Source: Polytrichum commune (Eukaryota > Streptophyta > Polytrichopsida > Polytrichales > Polytrichaceae). From it: DNA of 64,000 nt. The DNA lies in contig OX485803.1 of assembly GCA_950295325.1 (NCBI GenBank), forward strand, positions 71,997,554 to 72,061,553. The letters run 5' to 3'. Under the pieces are notes generated by a model, which saw only the letters and a program-made list of their open reading frames with translations, was not told the origin of the DNA and did not search any database. Each line of letters begins with the position of its first letter. The first letter of the stretch is position 1. A program made the translations under genes and the position numbers. Below are positions 1-12,812 of the stretch, one piece after another.

Positions 1-40
1 TTGAAATGTAGGCTCTCAGTCTCGTATGTGAAGTGGCCCT

Positions 41-420
41 AAATATGATACCTAGTGTACACATGGTATTCAATGTCACTATGGTAACTTTTCGGACGAC
101 ATTGCTTATGAACAAGTTTACAAATACTGTCATGGATGATGGATGAGTTCATCCACTGGCCAAACCCCCTACCTTCTCTTGTCCACAACTTGTGATGTAA
201 ATATTGTCATGGATGATTGAAATTTGGATGAAAAAATCACTTGGTAAGTGACAGTAATTGCAACACTGTAAATCTACAATCTCCCCAACAAAATTTACAA
301 GGAATGACAAATAATGTTGGGTTAACATTTAGTGTTGGTAACACTATACGGTGGTTTACAATTAGTATTGAGCAAGGCAATTAGAATTGGTGACACTAAA
401 TATCATGTTTAGTGCAATCA
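41..420 (+). mobile_element. MITE, family A, copy 1
   Basis: Non-coding AT-rich element of about 380 bp. It shares its whole length with 1557-1925 and, inverted, with 2172-2558. Shared landmarks in order are the outer TAAATATGATA end, a GTCATGGATGATTGAAATTT block, a GTAAGTGACA block and a GGGTTAACATTTAGTGTTGG block. The ends are inverted repeats around TAAATATGATATTTAGTG. This copy has the most degenerate outer ends. It has no coding capacity, so it must have been moved by a transposase encoded elsewhere. Confidence 0.6.
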
Positions 421-1556
421 TTGAGAATAGTAGGCGTTTACTGTAGATTGGTCTGCTTTGAGCATAGTATTAAATTTATGCTGATTAATTCATTCTCTAT
501 TCTTGCAGCATAGGTTTTTAGTCTCCGGGAACGTGGGCAGCAACTCATGAGGTTCAAGTAGCTATCAAATTGATTACGCATATCATGGAATCACGACGGA
601 AATAGTATGTGTGTCTTCAATGGTAACTTAAACCATGGAGCGGCGGGGGGGGGGGGGGGCTTCAATATCTCCTTCTAGAAATTAGGTTAGGGTGAGTTTC
701 CATGCACGCCACTCGCCCACTAGAGTAGAGGTGTCCATAACAAATCACGTTAAGAGATTTTTATGCCAGATCTGGAGAAGTATAAGGCGGTGCATACATC
801 TCCCAATTGGGGAGATAGAAATCTTGAGGACTGCAAATTTTTTCATAAATTTTTATTTCTCGTATTGATTTTTTTGTGAATCTTTGAAGCTGAAAGTTGA
901 TTTAAATGTATTACCAATGTCTAGAGCCTACCATAACAACTCATTCCTCGTCACTTTAGCACTCAAAACCAAGCAATGTGTCATAGCAATATTTTGGTTC
1001 TAGCCAATGTTCAGGGAGATTTTTGGACATAATCAGTCAAAATTATAGTGTTTCCAAGTTCAACCGGTTACATGTTGTGATCGTTCATATTTTCTTTATT
1101 GATTTGTAGTATGTTCTCCATATTCCTCTAAAATGATGGGTAATTTTCTCAAAGTCTTGAACTTCAACTGGTTCGTATGTAACTAGCGATCAATTCTCCT
1201 TGTTCGTTGGTTCCAGCCTCATCAAAAGTCAATCCCAACCTTATCAAAATTATGGAACTCATAGATTGCCAATGTGGTGGTCATCGAGAATAGTCGGCTC
1301 TATTATAGATTCCAAATAGTAATGGGTCGGAGGTGTTCTCATGTAGTTAAGCTCAAGCCACCATCCAATCACATTTTGGTGGTCCACTAGGCTTCCATTT
1401 CCGCTAAAGAATCTTTAACCTACAAGTGTTGGTCACCAAAGGATTAAGATCGCTTGAAGACTCAAGAGAACCAATGTTGGTCTAGAACTTCATCTTTGAT
1501 AACTAGGAGGAGGAGGTTAGTAGGTGGGATTATATTTGAGAAGCCATGAGTAGCTA
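421..1556. other. Spacer between two MITEs, no gene seen
   Basis: No coding-like frame. It contains a G homopolymer near 644-658. A short diverged duplication links about 415-450 with about 1270-1310 (both contain GAGAATAGT, GGC and TAGATT words), so part of the spacer may have been duplicated along with the MITE. Confidence 0.4.
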
Positions 1557-1925
1557 CACTAAATATGATATTTAGTGTCATATGGTATTTTATGTCACTG
1601 TGGTAACTTTTGGATGACACTTCTTACGAATAAGTGAACAATATTGTCATGGATGACGGTGATTTCGCTCATTGGCCAAAACCCTACTTTCTCTTGTCAA
1701 CAACTTGTCATGAAATATTATCACAGATGATTGAAATTTGGATGAAAAATCACTTGGTAAGTGACATTAATTGCAACACTGTAAATCTATAATCCCCCAA
1801 AAAAATTACAAGGAATGACAAATAATGTTGGGTTAACATTTAGTGTTGGTGACACTACACCACGGTTTACAATTAGTATTGAGCAAGATAATTAGGATTG
1901 ATGAAACTAGATATCATATTTAATG
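1557..1925 (+). mobile_element. MITE, family A, copy 2
   Basis: Same family and orientation as 41-420. It starts CACTAAATATGATATTTAG and ends in an inverted, slightly diverged version of the same word (CATATTTAATG). Internal blocks line up with copy 1 in the same order. No open reading frame. The terminal CACTA word alone does not prove a CACTA superfamily origin. Confidence 0.65.
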
Positions 1926-2171
1926 CAATTGCCACATGCAAACCCTACCCCACCATATTACATTTGGGTAAGTTTGTCCTTATTCACACTAGAATTTGGT
2001 GGGCGAGCGGCCTACATGGAACCTCACCCTTACACTTGGGTGCCTGAGCCCCCGTTGCACTGGATAGTGTGGTTCTTGCTTCAGCTTTTGAGAAATTATT
2101 ATTCTTGAGGTCTTGCCACATGGCAGCCTTATATTGCTTGAGAGCCAATCCAATCCCACTTGGAAGTAGTA

Positions 2172-2558
2172 CACTAAATATGTATTTATGTATTTAGTGT
2201 CAGCAATTCTATTTGTGTTGCTCGATACCAATCGTAAATCGTTGATGTAGTGTCACCAACACTAAATGCAAAACCAACAATATTTGTCATTTCTTTGTAA
2301 TAAATTTTCAATACTCTAGATTTACAGTGTCACTTATTAGGTGGTTTTTCATCCATATTTTAATCTCCATGACAATATATTCGTTATAAAAAAAATCGTA
2401 TGCAAAATATACCAGCTTTGTTTCAATAATTGGCATAGATTTTATCCAAAATTTCAATCATCCATGACAACACTTATAAACTTATTTATAAGAAGTGTCA
2501 TTAACAAATTACCACAATGACATAAAATACAATATGACACTAAGTACAATATTTAGTG
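2172..2558 (-). mobile_element. MITE, family A, copy 3 (inverted)
   Basis: Reverse-complement copy of the elements at 41-420 and 1557-1925. The outer ends read CACTAAATATG and TATTTAGTG and are flanked on both sides by TA (2170-2171 and 2559-2560). This fits a 2-bp TA target duplication, as in Tc1/mariner-type MITEs. Internal blocks occur in reversed order. No coding capacity. Confidence 0.65.
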
Positions 2559-5500
2559 TAGGTTGGCATCCAAGTAAGAAGAACCGTGAAGTGATCTAAG
2601 GGTTGCTTGATGATGTGGCCAAAGGTCGAGAGGCCGTCGATTTCCACCAATCATACTGCAAGAAACCAAGAATTCGGCTTCTCGACCCTTCGCACTAGAG
2701 GCCAAAGTCCAAAGGCCGTTGGTCTCCAAAATGCCTACATGCCAATACTTTTTGACCAAGGCAACGGACTCTCGAAGGGAGTTTGGGTCGGACAGGAATG
2801 GAAACCCAAACTATGATCGAGATCTGTCAATTTATTTTCATAATTTATTTTAAAAAAATGACAAGATCTTGGGCGTTAGATTGAAGAGGTTGTTTTGGGC
2901 AAGGAATAAAGTGGGAAGCTAGACAAAAGGTATGGGTTTGGATTTTGGATTTGGCGTTTGGAGGCTTCATACTATGGCCGTCCAAGTCGAGAGACCGTGG
3001 GAGTTCATGGCCAAAGGTTTGGACTTTGAACTTGGCCTTTGGAGGCTTCACATTGTGCCCGCCCAAAGGCTCCAAGTCCTATATTGTATTGACTAGTTTC
3101 AGCCCATCTCTTTGGGCTCTCAACAAAATTTGGCCATTCAATCCCGCAACCTCTTGACTTGGACGGCCATGGTGTTAAGCGGCCCTAAGAAAACATCAAG
3201 GGGTACATGCATTCAACTCCCTCAACCATCCTCTTTTGAAGTTGGTATGTTGACACCTCACATAGTACGTTGCTCATCAAATGCACTTTATTCTAGACAC
3301 CAAGACCAACCACTTGAGTCAATGAGGGGGGGTTGTTGCAATGTTGACAATGCAAACCCAACCCTTAGGTCCCGGAACCTTCACATTGATGAGTCATGAC
3401 CCATCCACTTTCAAACCTATTATGGTCAACTTTGTAACCATCTCCTTGTAACTTTACAAGAAAGCGCATTCCCAACTAAATTAGCTACATTGTAAGGTAC
3501 ACCGGGGGGGGGGGAGGGGTGCAATTAGGTTACCCCACGCTAATTTATCGACATGCCACACTATTTTGAATAGTCATCGCCCCGGTACTAAAGTACCTTT
3601 TGTATTATGGTGGCTTCTACAAGAATGAATAAACAAAGCTCCGAGTTTTTGTAATTTGATTTCAACCCAATGTAATGTGCACAGGCGAAGAAGCAACCTA
3701 TTTGCAAAGGCAACCTCTTTGCAGAGACAACTTAATTGCACACGTCAGTGTAGACAATAAACTCTTATTTTCACGACACTCATATTTGGGTGGTATATGG
3801 TTTGGTGTGTGGCTCCAAAAATGGAAACCTAAATAAACATGTGTTTAAAAGAGATACAATCGGTTTATGGTTTTGAACACAAATTGATTATATTGAAGGG
3901 CCCATCAAATTGGCTATTGACGTGGACTAATGATATGCACTATTGTGGTTGTACTTTCTTTTCCAAGCAGATGATTTGTCAATTTCTTCCCAATATTAAT
4001 AAAATCCTCTTGTATTTTAAGGGGCGCTTGGATGAGGCTTCATGGTGCAGGAACAAAGGGACCAATTTGAAGCATATTGAACCCTTGAACCATACCCTCC
4101 CTTGGACCCTACCTTCCAAAATGGGTTTCCAAAACTTGAGCTTTCCTTTGAGCTTCATTTCTTGGTTCGGACCATTTGTACTTTTAACCAGTCATGGCAC
4201 AAAGGTGTGTATCACTACTATCCTCATGATTAGGCCCTAAACGCCGTTAGTCCAATTTACATATGTTGGCCATCTGCTCCACTTTGTTGGACCTTCCTCC
4301 TTGAACCCCATCTGAAGCGCCCTTTATAAGTGCGTTCACATAAAATTATTGAGATATAGTATTTTTGTCCCTTAAGTTATTGAAATTGGATTGGATATCA
4401 ATGCTAGAGCCAAGGGTCAAGGAGCATGATGTAATAGAGAGAACACGACAAAAAGGTGTTATTTGCACATAACACTTGCAAATAAGAGGAATGAAAACTA
4501 CAACTTTATGTTGCAAAAGTGCTTAGATCTCCCCCTCAGTTAAAGCTTTGAAGTTGCTAAATCTAGCTTGAAAGGATAACCACAAGGAGTGACATGTTGA
4601 AACGAGATCCACAAGCACCAAATCCAGTAGAAACATGCAAGGCACATAGCACAAAGGAAATCCAACAAACCCAATAACACTTCAACACCACACACTCAGA
4701 AAGTATCACCTGGGTTGCCCGCATCCACCAAAAATACAACAATATCCATCATCAGTGACACCAATAACGCCAACTACTCACACACCAAAGATACCAACTA
4801 ATCTTGCCTTCGTTATAAAGCATGGATGCATAAAATACATAATTGGTTACATGCTTAATTGCTTCATTAAAATTATTGCCCAATGTCACATGCCACATTA
4901 GGCCCAACCACTACAAATCCACTAACCTACTTGTCATATTTGTAAACACAAACACGCAAGTAAAACTCCCAACCACAATGAAAACCCACAAAACACACCC
5001 CATTACACAATACCAAGATCCACAAAAGCGGCTCACACCAACACGACATCCACTTGCAAACAACAACCTCCAACCATAGTAGCCAACTAGGTATGATCTC
5101 TAAACCCACACAACAATGTTTTAAATTGCATTAACCCACATAGAACACATGCTAATATATATATATATATATAAACATGCTAGAATGTTTGGTAAATAAC
5201 CAATAAATCTAGGCAACAAAAACCAACCAAACCCTCACTGACATAATCAAATAAAAGTTTAAATAAAACAATAAGCAACAAACCCAAAACATACATGAGT
5301 GGTCCATCTACAACCCGACACGATCACATGGGACATCCACTCCACTTAGAACCACCAACACCAACCCAACCATACAAAAAACTCATTGAAAATCTTGCCA
5401 CACACATCATATGCATTCACCACATAAGCCACAAACCCCCATTCCCATACTTCCATATACATCTCAAACACACTCTAATGATCCAACTCAACATACAAAC

Positions 5501-6789
5501 TGCATACACCAACAACCCAAAAATCACACCACCCCTATACAAAAGTTAGCTCAAATGACAACTAACAAAAACCCATACACCAATCACAATTGAAGATCCC
5601 AACATAAAACCACTAACCACACCATGCCCCCAATACAAGACACACAAACACAACAAATTCATGGAAAACAACTACTACACAAACAAATCTTTCATGAAGG
5701 TAATCACTCACAAGCCTTGTAGTTGTTTTAGCCATTGGGGAGGTAGAGCAACTGGGCGAGTGGTTGTACAACACAAGAAAAAAAGTTGTTGTAGCCAAGG
5801 CAAGCCATCACACAAGCTGCAAAATGCTGTAAAATGCAGCTTGCATTTTAAACCAATGCAATAAGCACACTACACTTGTTGTAATGTATAATTTTACGAT
5901 TGCAATTATTTATTTATTTAATTTTAATGTTATGGACTACATTGTCGAAGGGCCGCCCAGCATGTGGAAGCCCAAGACTTGTAATTCACGCTGGCCCAAA
6001 GTGACTCTCCTCCTTACTGAGTGTGCATTTTCAAATGGGACTGCCTCATTTATTTGTTGCTAGCCTGCATGCAGACATCAGGTTGAAAAGTGCCAGGAAG
6101 GAAATAAGTTTCATATTAAAGCAAGAAAAGGAGGTGCTTAGGTGGCATGGAATTGACAGGGCAACACACTATAGAAGTTAGACCACTCCTTGGCTGCCAC
6201 TTGGCGGCTTACTGCCAAAGTGTTTGTAAAGCACCCGTTTAGCTTAACAGACCATCCACACATTGACACACCCACCCAAATTAGCAAGACGAGTCACTTA
6301 AAATATCACTTCAGATATTAAAATAGGAGAGTAAGAAACATATATAAACCAATATCAGCCCACAACAAATGTCGTGGCATGTTATCAAGACAGAAAAGAA
6401 AGAAAAACAAACGTCGGGCAATCCGCCCATTGGCCCTTCGCTAAAGCAGAGTCCTTGCTCAAGAGGGCATGTTATCAATCAAGTATGAATCAATTATTGT
6501 ATGCATAATGTTATTCAATAACTAAGGCGGTGCACCCCTCGTGTTGGGAATTGTTCAAGAACTATATCCCACTCATGTTGGGTCACCCTTGTAAAATGAA
6601 TGGTATTTAGCACAAGGTATTATTCACTTTGCAAGTGTGAATAATGAGGTGGGTTAATGTCACCGGAGCAATAAATTCATGCTTTAACTTTTAAAAAATT
6701 GGCTAGCCTCTGCCAACCTGCCAATCTCCATACTATCGGGTCACCATAGTATCATATTATGAGTCCGGTGTCAAAGCCAAGAATATTAT
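2559..6789. other. Low-complexity, repeat-rich non-coding stretch
   Basis: Short GGCC-rich repeats (words such as TTTGGAGGCTTCA and GAGAGRCCGT) recur between about 2620 and 3080. A G-rich run sits near 3504. An AC-rich segment covers about 4600-5650, with an (AT)n microsatellite at about 5155-5173. Several 60-130 codon frames open here, but none shows a recognisable motif. I see no supportable gene. Confidence 0.4.
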
Positions 6790-7382
6790 CCTCATATCCC
6801 ATGGCGGCAAGAAGTTTGGCACTAGCCAACCCCTTTTAGAAATGAATCATGTATTCTTTTGATCGTTGTTCTTTGCCTTGTAGCATAAACACGTAGTGTG
6901 GCCCAGTTTGCTACAATCCTAGCACGTCTTTGCACCAAGATGGATTGCCCGCTATGCCTTGATGCAACACCATTGCGGCATCATCACCTTCAAGTTCATT
7001 CTCCTTCTCCTACAACATCTCGTGCATCAAACGTGCCATCGCGTACAATAATCTCTTGGTTAAGTACGCACCCGTTTAAATACACATCCTGGTTAAGTGC
7101 GCAATTTTTTTGGACAAAAATCAGAGTTCCTTGCAACTCTTATGTGTGCAAGTTGGTTGTCCGCCAAATTAAGTGCAATGATGGCCATTGCATTCTTCAC
7201 ATGTTTTTTGATATTTTTTCCTTCACTTTGGGATCAACGTTGAATGGTGGAATACCCTCGGATTCGTCCACAATGCCCCAAAGGTCCACAGAAGCCAACC
7301 CCATCTCCAATTTGAATAATTGATATTCTTTCCATTGAACTTGTCAATGGTTCCAACATTGTCACTCTCAAGTGATGATATC
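6790..7382 (-). pseudogene. Ty1/copia gag fragment, left copy
   Basis: Degenerate Ty1/copia gag region read on the minus strand. It follows directly inside the LTR at 7383-11436 and parallels the gag start of the plus-strand copy at 13571. Shared sequence includes the CATTGACAAGTT block, the DNQLAHI stretch, the GGCACATTTGATGCACGAGAT block (interrupted here) and a zinc-knuckle-like GNPSWCKD region. Frames are repeatedly broken and part of gag is deleted. Upstream toward 6500 the similarity fades. In the family, gag forms the capsid-like particle; nothing functional can remain here. Confidence 0.6.
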
Positions 7383-7399
7383 TTACATTCAAAACTTAG

Positions 7400-8790
7400 G
7401 GATATACTCTCTACTAACTCAAATTAGCCTTTCTTAAGGTTTTATGTGCACTCAATGGCTTCACAAACCTCAATCAAGCCATCTTATGTTAAAAGAACCC
7501 CTTGTACCTCAATCCGCTCAAGTAAGATCTTATGGTTCTTAACCCACCCAAGTTGTATCCTTTTGCATTCAAATAATGCATTATACCCTTCATCCACTCA
7601 AGTCAAATCCTTTTGAATTTAACTGAGCCCTTTTGGTTTCAAATGTGTTTTTCTACCCTCGACCCACTCAAATAAAATCCTCTTTAAATCAAATGTGCCT
7701 ATGCATCCTCAAATCAAGTAGTATTCAACAAAAATGTGCCTATATAGTCTCAAATTACTCATTCAAATTCTCTTCAACTTGAATGTACATATGCACCCTT
7801 AAACTGCTCCTATTAAGTCATTTTCAACTCAAATGTGCATTTGCACACTCAAGTCACTCAAATGATGCCTTTCTCAACTCAATTTTACTTTTGCACCCTC
7901 AAACCACTCAAATCAGGGCCTTCTCAATTCAAATATGCCTTTGCATCCTCAAATTACTCAAATGACACCCTTTTCAACTAAAATTTGCTTTTCAACCTCA
8001 AATCACTCCAATCAAGCCTTTCCCAACTCAAATATGCTTTAGCACCTTCAAATCACTCAAAGAAAACCTTCTTTAACTTTGAATTGCATTTCCAACCTTA
8101 AACCACTCAAATTAGGCCTATCTCAACTCATATGTATTTTTGCACATGCAAATCACATGAATAAATGATTTTCCAACTCAAATACCCTTAATGCTCTCAC
8201 ATATGCATAATTGCATTCAACAATCTCAAATCACATCCTCTATAGCTTAAATGACCTTAGTGCCCTCAAATGTGCACAACTTGCAACGAACACCTTCAAA
8301 TAAGGTCCCCTTAAATTCATATGACCTTAATATCCTCAAATGTGTGCAACTTGCACTCGTCACCCTCAAATTATGTCCTCGTCAACTCAAATAACCTCAT
8401 TATGCTCAAATGCGCAAAAATTGCACTCAACACCCTAAAATCGGGTCTTCATCAACTCAAATAACCTCAATACACTCAAGTGTACAAAACTTGCACTCAA
8501 CACCCTCAAATCACTCGAATCATATCCTCTTCAACTCAAACGACCTTCAATACACTCAAAGATGCACAACTACATTCAACCAACTTAGATCACCACTCAA
8601 ATGCATCAAATAGAAACCCTCAAATCGACACTTACAACCTTGAAATGTGCACTGGTACACCTCCAAGGTTCCAATATCCAAAACTCTGAGCCTCCATGTA
8701 CCAACCAATGCCCCAAATGTGCTCCAATGCACCTCCAACACAAAGCACCCGAAAGGCTCCTCCAAACACTAAAACCTCTTAAGATCCACT
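7400..8790. repeat. Minisatellite inside copia LTR
   Basis: Diverged tandem array with a unit of roughly 55-70 bp. The core words are CTCAAATCACTCAAATCA, CAACTCAAATGTGC and TTTGCACCCTCAAA. The same words appear reverse-complemented at about 13090-13540 in the other LTR copy. No coding sense on either strand. Confidence 0.6.
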
Positions 8791-8793
8791 CCC

Positions 8794-8796
8794 TAA
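8794..8796. repeat. TAA target duplication, left
   Basis: TAA next to the left terminal inverted repeat of the Harbinger element; it matches TAA at 11155-11157. A 3-bp TWA-type target duplication is the hallmark of PIF/Harbinger. Confidence 0.75.
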
Positions 8797-9002
8797 GAGC
8801 ATCTTCAATCAGGCGCAAGAAACGCCGCAAGTCCGTTGGGTCTCTTGCGGCGCGCCTCCCAACGGCTCCTACCGGGCTCCAACGCGTACACGGCACCGGC
8901 TGTACAAGACCTGGCCCCGCCAAACAACCTCCTGGGGCCGGCAAGTACGCACTCTCGCTTGTGCCCGCTACCTCACACCGTTCGTCGAGTCAACCTGCCA
9001 CG

Positions 9003-10181
9003 ATGGCGACGACCACCGCATCCAAGGCGAAAAAAGGGAAGAACTTTTCGTAGGAGGAGGAGCGCCAACTTTGTCGATCTTTCCTTCACGTCTCGCAGGA
9101 CCCGATTGCAAGCAACGGTCAGCGTGCGGGTGCGTTTTGGGATAGGATTGCGCGACACTATCAAGAGCACAAGCCGCAGGGGAGGGAGGACATGCCAGCG
9201 AGGAGTTTGGAAACCAAATGGGGGGCGATAAAACACAATGTTGCGAAATTTGTTGCCGTGCATTCGCAGGTGTTGAATTTGAAGGAGAGTGGGACATCGC
9301 TAGAGGACGTTTTGCAACGAGCGTTGGAGCTCTATCGTGTCAAGCACCCTAAGCAACAGGGCTTCCTCTACATCCATTGCTGGACAATCCTCAAGGACAT
9401 CCCGCGGTGGTTTGATTCTGCTGTCGAGGTGCGAGTGCGACAGGCGATGAAGACTCCACCGCCGCAGCCGTTGAAGAAGAGTCGTTTGAGCTCGGAGGGA
9501 GCAGATGCGTCCGAGCCAACCGCATTCGATGACGACGGAGAGGAGTGCGTCGAGGTGGATGCCGCCCCAGCCTCTCGGCGGCCGCAGCGTCCGACAGGGA
9601 ACAAGGCAGCCAAGGAAGAACTCAACCGGGTGCGGGTGAAGGAGAGCACGTTGCGTGCACAGGCGAAAACCACTGCGGAGATGGCAGCTACCAATGCCGA
9701 GAAAGTTGTTGTCATGCGGGATCAAGCCGCCCTGCAACTTTTTTCAATTCCTGATGATTCAGCCATGAGCGACATGGCCAGAGAATACTTGTAGTTGCGA
9801 CGCGAGGAGGAGCTGACCAAGGTGAAGCGGCGAATTCAGCAGACGAAGGCGGATTTTGAATGCGGGCTTCCTGGTGTTGTGGAGCCGCCTGCACAACCTT
9901 GTGCAGTGCCGCCTGTGGGCTCCCTTGATGGTGCAGCTGGTGCGGGAGGCGCTTCAACGCGCTTGAGCTCGGAGGGAGCAGGCAAGTCGACAGCAATGTC
10001 GACAAGAGAATCCTTTGAGGTTGCTCAGTTTTTGGTGCAGGCGTCGGATTTCGTCGGCGGAGCTGAGGACAGTAGAGAAGAATTCAAGGATGCGGGAGTG
10101 CACGGCCTCGGCATTCACCGTCCTCCCATTCGTTTCCGTTTTTTCCTTAGAATTTTCAGAATGTGTGGGGATCGTCCGTAG
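9003..10181 (+). pseudogene. Harbinger accessory SANT/Myb-like protein, two stops
   Basis: Accessory protein of PIF/Harbinger elements, which in characterised members binds DNA and helps the transposase reach the nucleus. The start at 9003 (MATTTASKAKKGK) is chosen because the frame then runs into a typical SANT/trihelix region: EEERQLCRSFLHVSQDPI, then GAFWDRIARHY, then SLETKWGAIKHNVAKF. Further on come HCWTILKDIPRWFD, as in plant NAM-associated or 'GST T3-like' proteins, an acidic stretch, and a charged LRREEELTKVKRRIQ helix near the C terminus. Two in-frame TAG codons (9051-9053 and 9792-9794) interrupt the frame, so it is probably inactive. The tail after about 10100 is not recognisable. 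Confidence 0.7.
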
Positions 10182-10442
10182 GCTTGGGCGTCGGGTTAGG
10201 TTTGAGAGATGGGTGTGATTCTAGTTATGCTCCGACGAGCCCCAGCCTGGACAATTTCCATGGCAGTGGCCATTGATTTGAAATAAAATTTTAGTTTCAG
10301 TATCAGGTTTGAATCGAATCTGTTTTCTGTTTCGATTTCAGTTTCAATTCGGATGTGTGCTTCTCTGGGTTATCTGGTGGTGGGGGTTACAGATTGAATG
10401 ATTTGAGATTGAATGGTTTCAGATTGACTGGTTTAGGGTTCA

Positions 10443-10883
10443 TCAATACTCATCGGTTGCATCAACTGCAACACCATACGCTAGCATCCTAATTGCTGTT
10501 GTGCACTTCTGAAGAGAAGACAGTCCTAGTCTCCCCAAGCCATCACGTTTTTGGACAAAGTAGGAATCAAAAGCAGTTACAGAGTCTACAATCCTCAGAA
10601 ACAATTCCTTGCGCATCCTGAACCGACGGCGAAACTTGACATTGTCGAAAACAGGAGTAGAAGCAAAGTAATCTCGGACCAAGTGTTCATGCCACAATTC
10701 TCTGTCTCTGTGCACAAACGCCCTCCCCATGCAGCTCCCTCTTCTTGGCCTCTGCCTCATCTCTTCATCATATTCACTTGAATCTTGGTGGATTGCTGCA
10801 AGAAAATGCTCCTGCACCTCGTCATCGGAATCATCGAGAGCCTGTTGAATAGCACCTGCAAGTTCAGCCCGCCATTGCTCCAT
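10443..10883 (-). pseudogene. PIF/Harbinger transposase, N-terminal part only
   Basis: The 146-residue product matches the start of plant HARBI1/ALP1-like transposases. An acidic leader (DDSDDEVQEHFL) is followed by RDRELWHEHLVRDYF, KFRRRFRMRKELFLRIVD, and RLGLSSLQKCTTAIRMLAYG, then DATDEY and a stop. Family members continue for another 200 residues or more carrying the DDE triad, all missing here. The sequence after the stop is an unrelated low-complexity filler, so internal deletion is more likely than a point mutation. The start at 10883 is the first Met before the conserved acidic leader. Confidence 0.8.
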
Positions 10884-11154
10884 CTTCGAACTCCGGAGCA
10901 GATTAATATTGCGTTCACGGCGCCGTCGAACTCCCTGGAGCAGAGAGAGAAGAAGGTCGGAGAGGAGGGGGTCCTCATTGAAACCGCCACCGTGGCCATC
11001 CCGCTGTTTGACGTGGCAGATTTAGGGTTGCAGATAAAGAGCCTGCGTTGGCTCCACAGGCGCGGAACGGGGGACGCTGTCGCAGGGAGTTCACATTGCA
11101 GCCGTGAAATCTAGGATGCCTGACCCATTTGCCGTGCCTGGATTGAAGATGCTC

Positions 11155-11157
11155 TAA
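11155..11157. repeat. TAA target duplication, right
   Basis: TAA directly after the right terminal inverted repeat (…GATTGAAGATGCTC), paired with 8794-8796. Confidence 0.75.
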
Positions 11158-11436
11158 CAAACTAGCAATCAAGTCTCTAACTCTAGGTCTTATGTGTGTG
11201 GGCCCACAACCTATTGAAGCACAATAGAACTAGAGATCAAATTGCACAAGCAAATATGCATACACAAAGATATATGAATAATGCTTGGAGTGAGATGATC
11301 ACCCTTACCCCTTCCATTACCCTTTATTGCATTTTCCCTCCTTAGGTTATGCAATGCATATGGGAAATCTCAACTCCCACTTTCCCACAAACCATATGGG
11401 TTTATTCAAACCTTGTTCACTTTTAATCCTCTAACA

Positions 11437-12812
11437 AATACTATCCTATGATTGCAAGCAATCTAATGCTCTACCTCTAACATGATGAAGCTACATATAG
11501 ATGACATTATATATTTCAATCGAATATAGACATATCATCCTCAAATAGTCAAATAGTCAATTTCATTTGAATTTTATGATTGTTTAGGATAACTATAATA
11601 ATTTCATGCATGAAAAAACAACAAACTATTTGGTGTGTGTATATTAGGTGATGTTTAAAGTAGTGGTCATTAGAGTTCAATTGCTTTGCATGTTACTAAC
11701 TCACATATTTTATTATGTTTGTTTGCAAATTATGATATGCAACTATATATTACTTTAAAAATACACATAAATGACTTAGGACATTCAACATAGGCATATA
11801 TTATGTAAAAATCTAAATGTCTAAGGAATACAAGGTTGAGGTGGCGCTTACCATGTGCTCAAGTCAACCTAGGACTTCAACATATGTGCCGAAAAACAAA
11901 AAAATTATGGGCACAATTTTCGGGCAACTAATTTTTTTTCATGGGCACCAATGCAAATTTCACCATGTTCATCTTGGCCAAAAAATGTTCCCTACATGAA
12001 AAGATTGCAGGCAATGTCATGAAAATATATTTCGTGGTCATAAAATACACTATAACCATGGACAAGTGAGTTGTGTTTCATGAACTTGCTCACAAAATAC
12101 CATAAAATTGGCTCTAGGAAATACCACAAAGTAGGGTCATATATACCATAATTAAACAACACCATTTGTGGTATTTAGCGCCACTTACTATTCGGAGTTA
12201 TGCATTATTACTACCTTTTGCTAAGGATGTAAGTTTCTACCAAGTAAAGTTGTTTATGTTGTATACTATCCATACAACCTATTTTATCTTTGTTGATGAA
12301 AAAACTCTCTAATGAGAAGCCTTTCATAACTCTAAATAATATGTGACACTATATACCATGAATGCACTAGTAGAAGACTATGCCAAATGACTGCATATTT
12401 GTTTTTTTGGGTTTAGCGACAGAAATTTTAGGAATTTGGGGGTGTGAAATATATGGTTGTAAAGGTCTTTAATATACTATCTTAGTTATTAATACGATAA
12501 ATGTGATGGAAGCCACCTCTAGAAAACTTGCATTTTGGTTGAGGTTTGAAGGCATGATTACATGACTGAATTTGGGGACTCTCTTATTCCATGAAAGTGG
12601 CGCTGACCGTTAACTTGACCATTGGAGCATAAAGTTCATTGGTTATGGTGGCTTTAGGGGGTTTTCATGTCCGTCACTAATCCATTAGATTTTAGATAAT
12701 AATGGGTTAGATGTATTTTAATGAAGATTACAAAAACAATCAACCAACCACATTTTAGTTACTCATTGTTGAAGTTAAGGCATTATGTTGCTTGTAGTCC
12801 TAGAATTGTGAT
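11437..12812. other. Spacer between the two inverted copia LTRs
   Basis: About 1.4 kb of AT-rich sequence between two oppositely oriented LTR starts. No coding frame is convincing. It contains the CACTA-like fragment listed at 12366-12705. It may represent the original host DNA between two independent insertions, or the loop of an inverted duplication. Confidence 0.4.
12366..12705 (+). mobile_element. CACTA-like repeat fragment, copy 1
   Basis: Begins CACTAGTAGAAGACTATGCC and shares blocks with the longer copy starting at 21469: AATGACTGCATATTTG, then TTTAGCGA, and near the end GCTGACC…CCATTGGAG.ATAAAG. One internal block (ATTTTAGGAATTTGGGGG) is inverted relative to 21595-21640, so the copies are rearranged. 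The CACTAGTAGAAA start is typical of CACTA/EnSpm ends, but no matching opposite end was found. Confidence 0.45.

Larger units (their letters stand above)
8797..11154 (+). mobile_element. PIF/Harbinger element, internally deleted
   Basis: A 2358-bp, markedly GC-richer element in AT-rich surroundings. The ends are inverted repeats GAGCATCTTCAATC, flanked by TAA on both sides. It contains the two genes expected of the superfamily, arranged convergently: a SANT/Myb-like accessory protein (plus strand, 9003-10181) and the N-terminal part of the transposase (minus strand, 10443-10883). The transposase stops before the DDE catalytic residues, so the element is non-autonomous. The same LTR sequence without the insertion is present at 13040-13140 (inverted), an independent empty-site proof of the boundaries. 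Confidence 0.85.
7383..11436 (-). repeat. Copia LTR, left copy, with Harbinger inserted
   Basis: Long terminal repeat in minus orientation. Its outer end is TGTTAGAGG (reverse complement at 11428-11436) and its inner end lies next to the copia gag fragment. It matches the right-hand LTR at 12813-13569 in inverted orientation along its outer part. The Harbinger element 8797-11154 is nested inside; without it the LTR would be about 1.7 kb. Most of the inner part is a minisatellite of CACTCAAATCA / CAACTCAAATGTGC units. The right LTR carries far fewer units. Confidence 0.65.

Noticed and set aside
3839..4240. 133-codon plus-strand frame
   Set aside because: No recognisable domain, no homologous copy in the window, and AT-rich surroundings; length alone is not enough.
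6898..7323. 141-codon plus-strand frame
   Set aside because: It is the antisense of the copia gag fragment on the minus strand.
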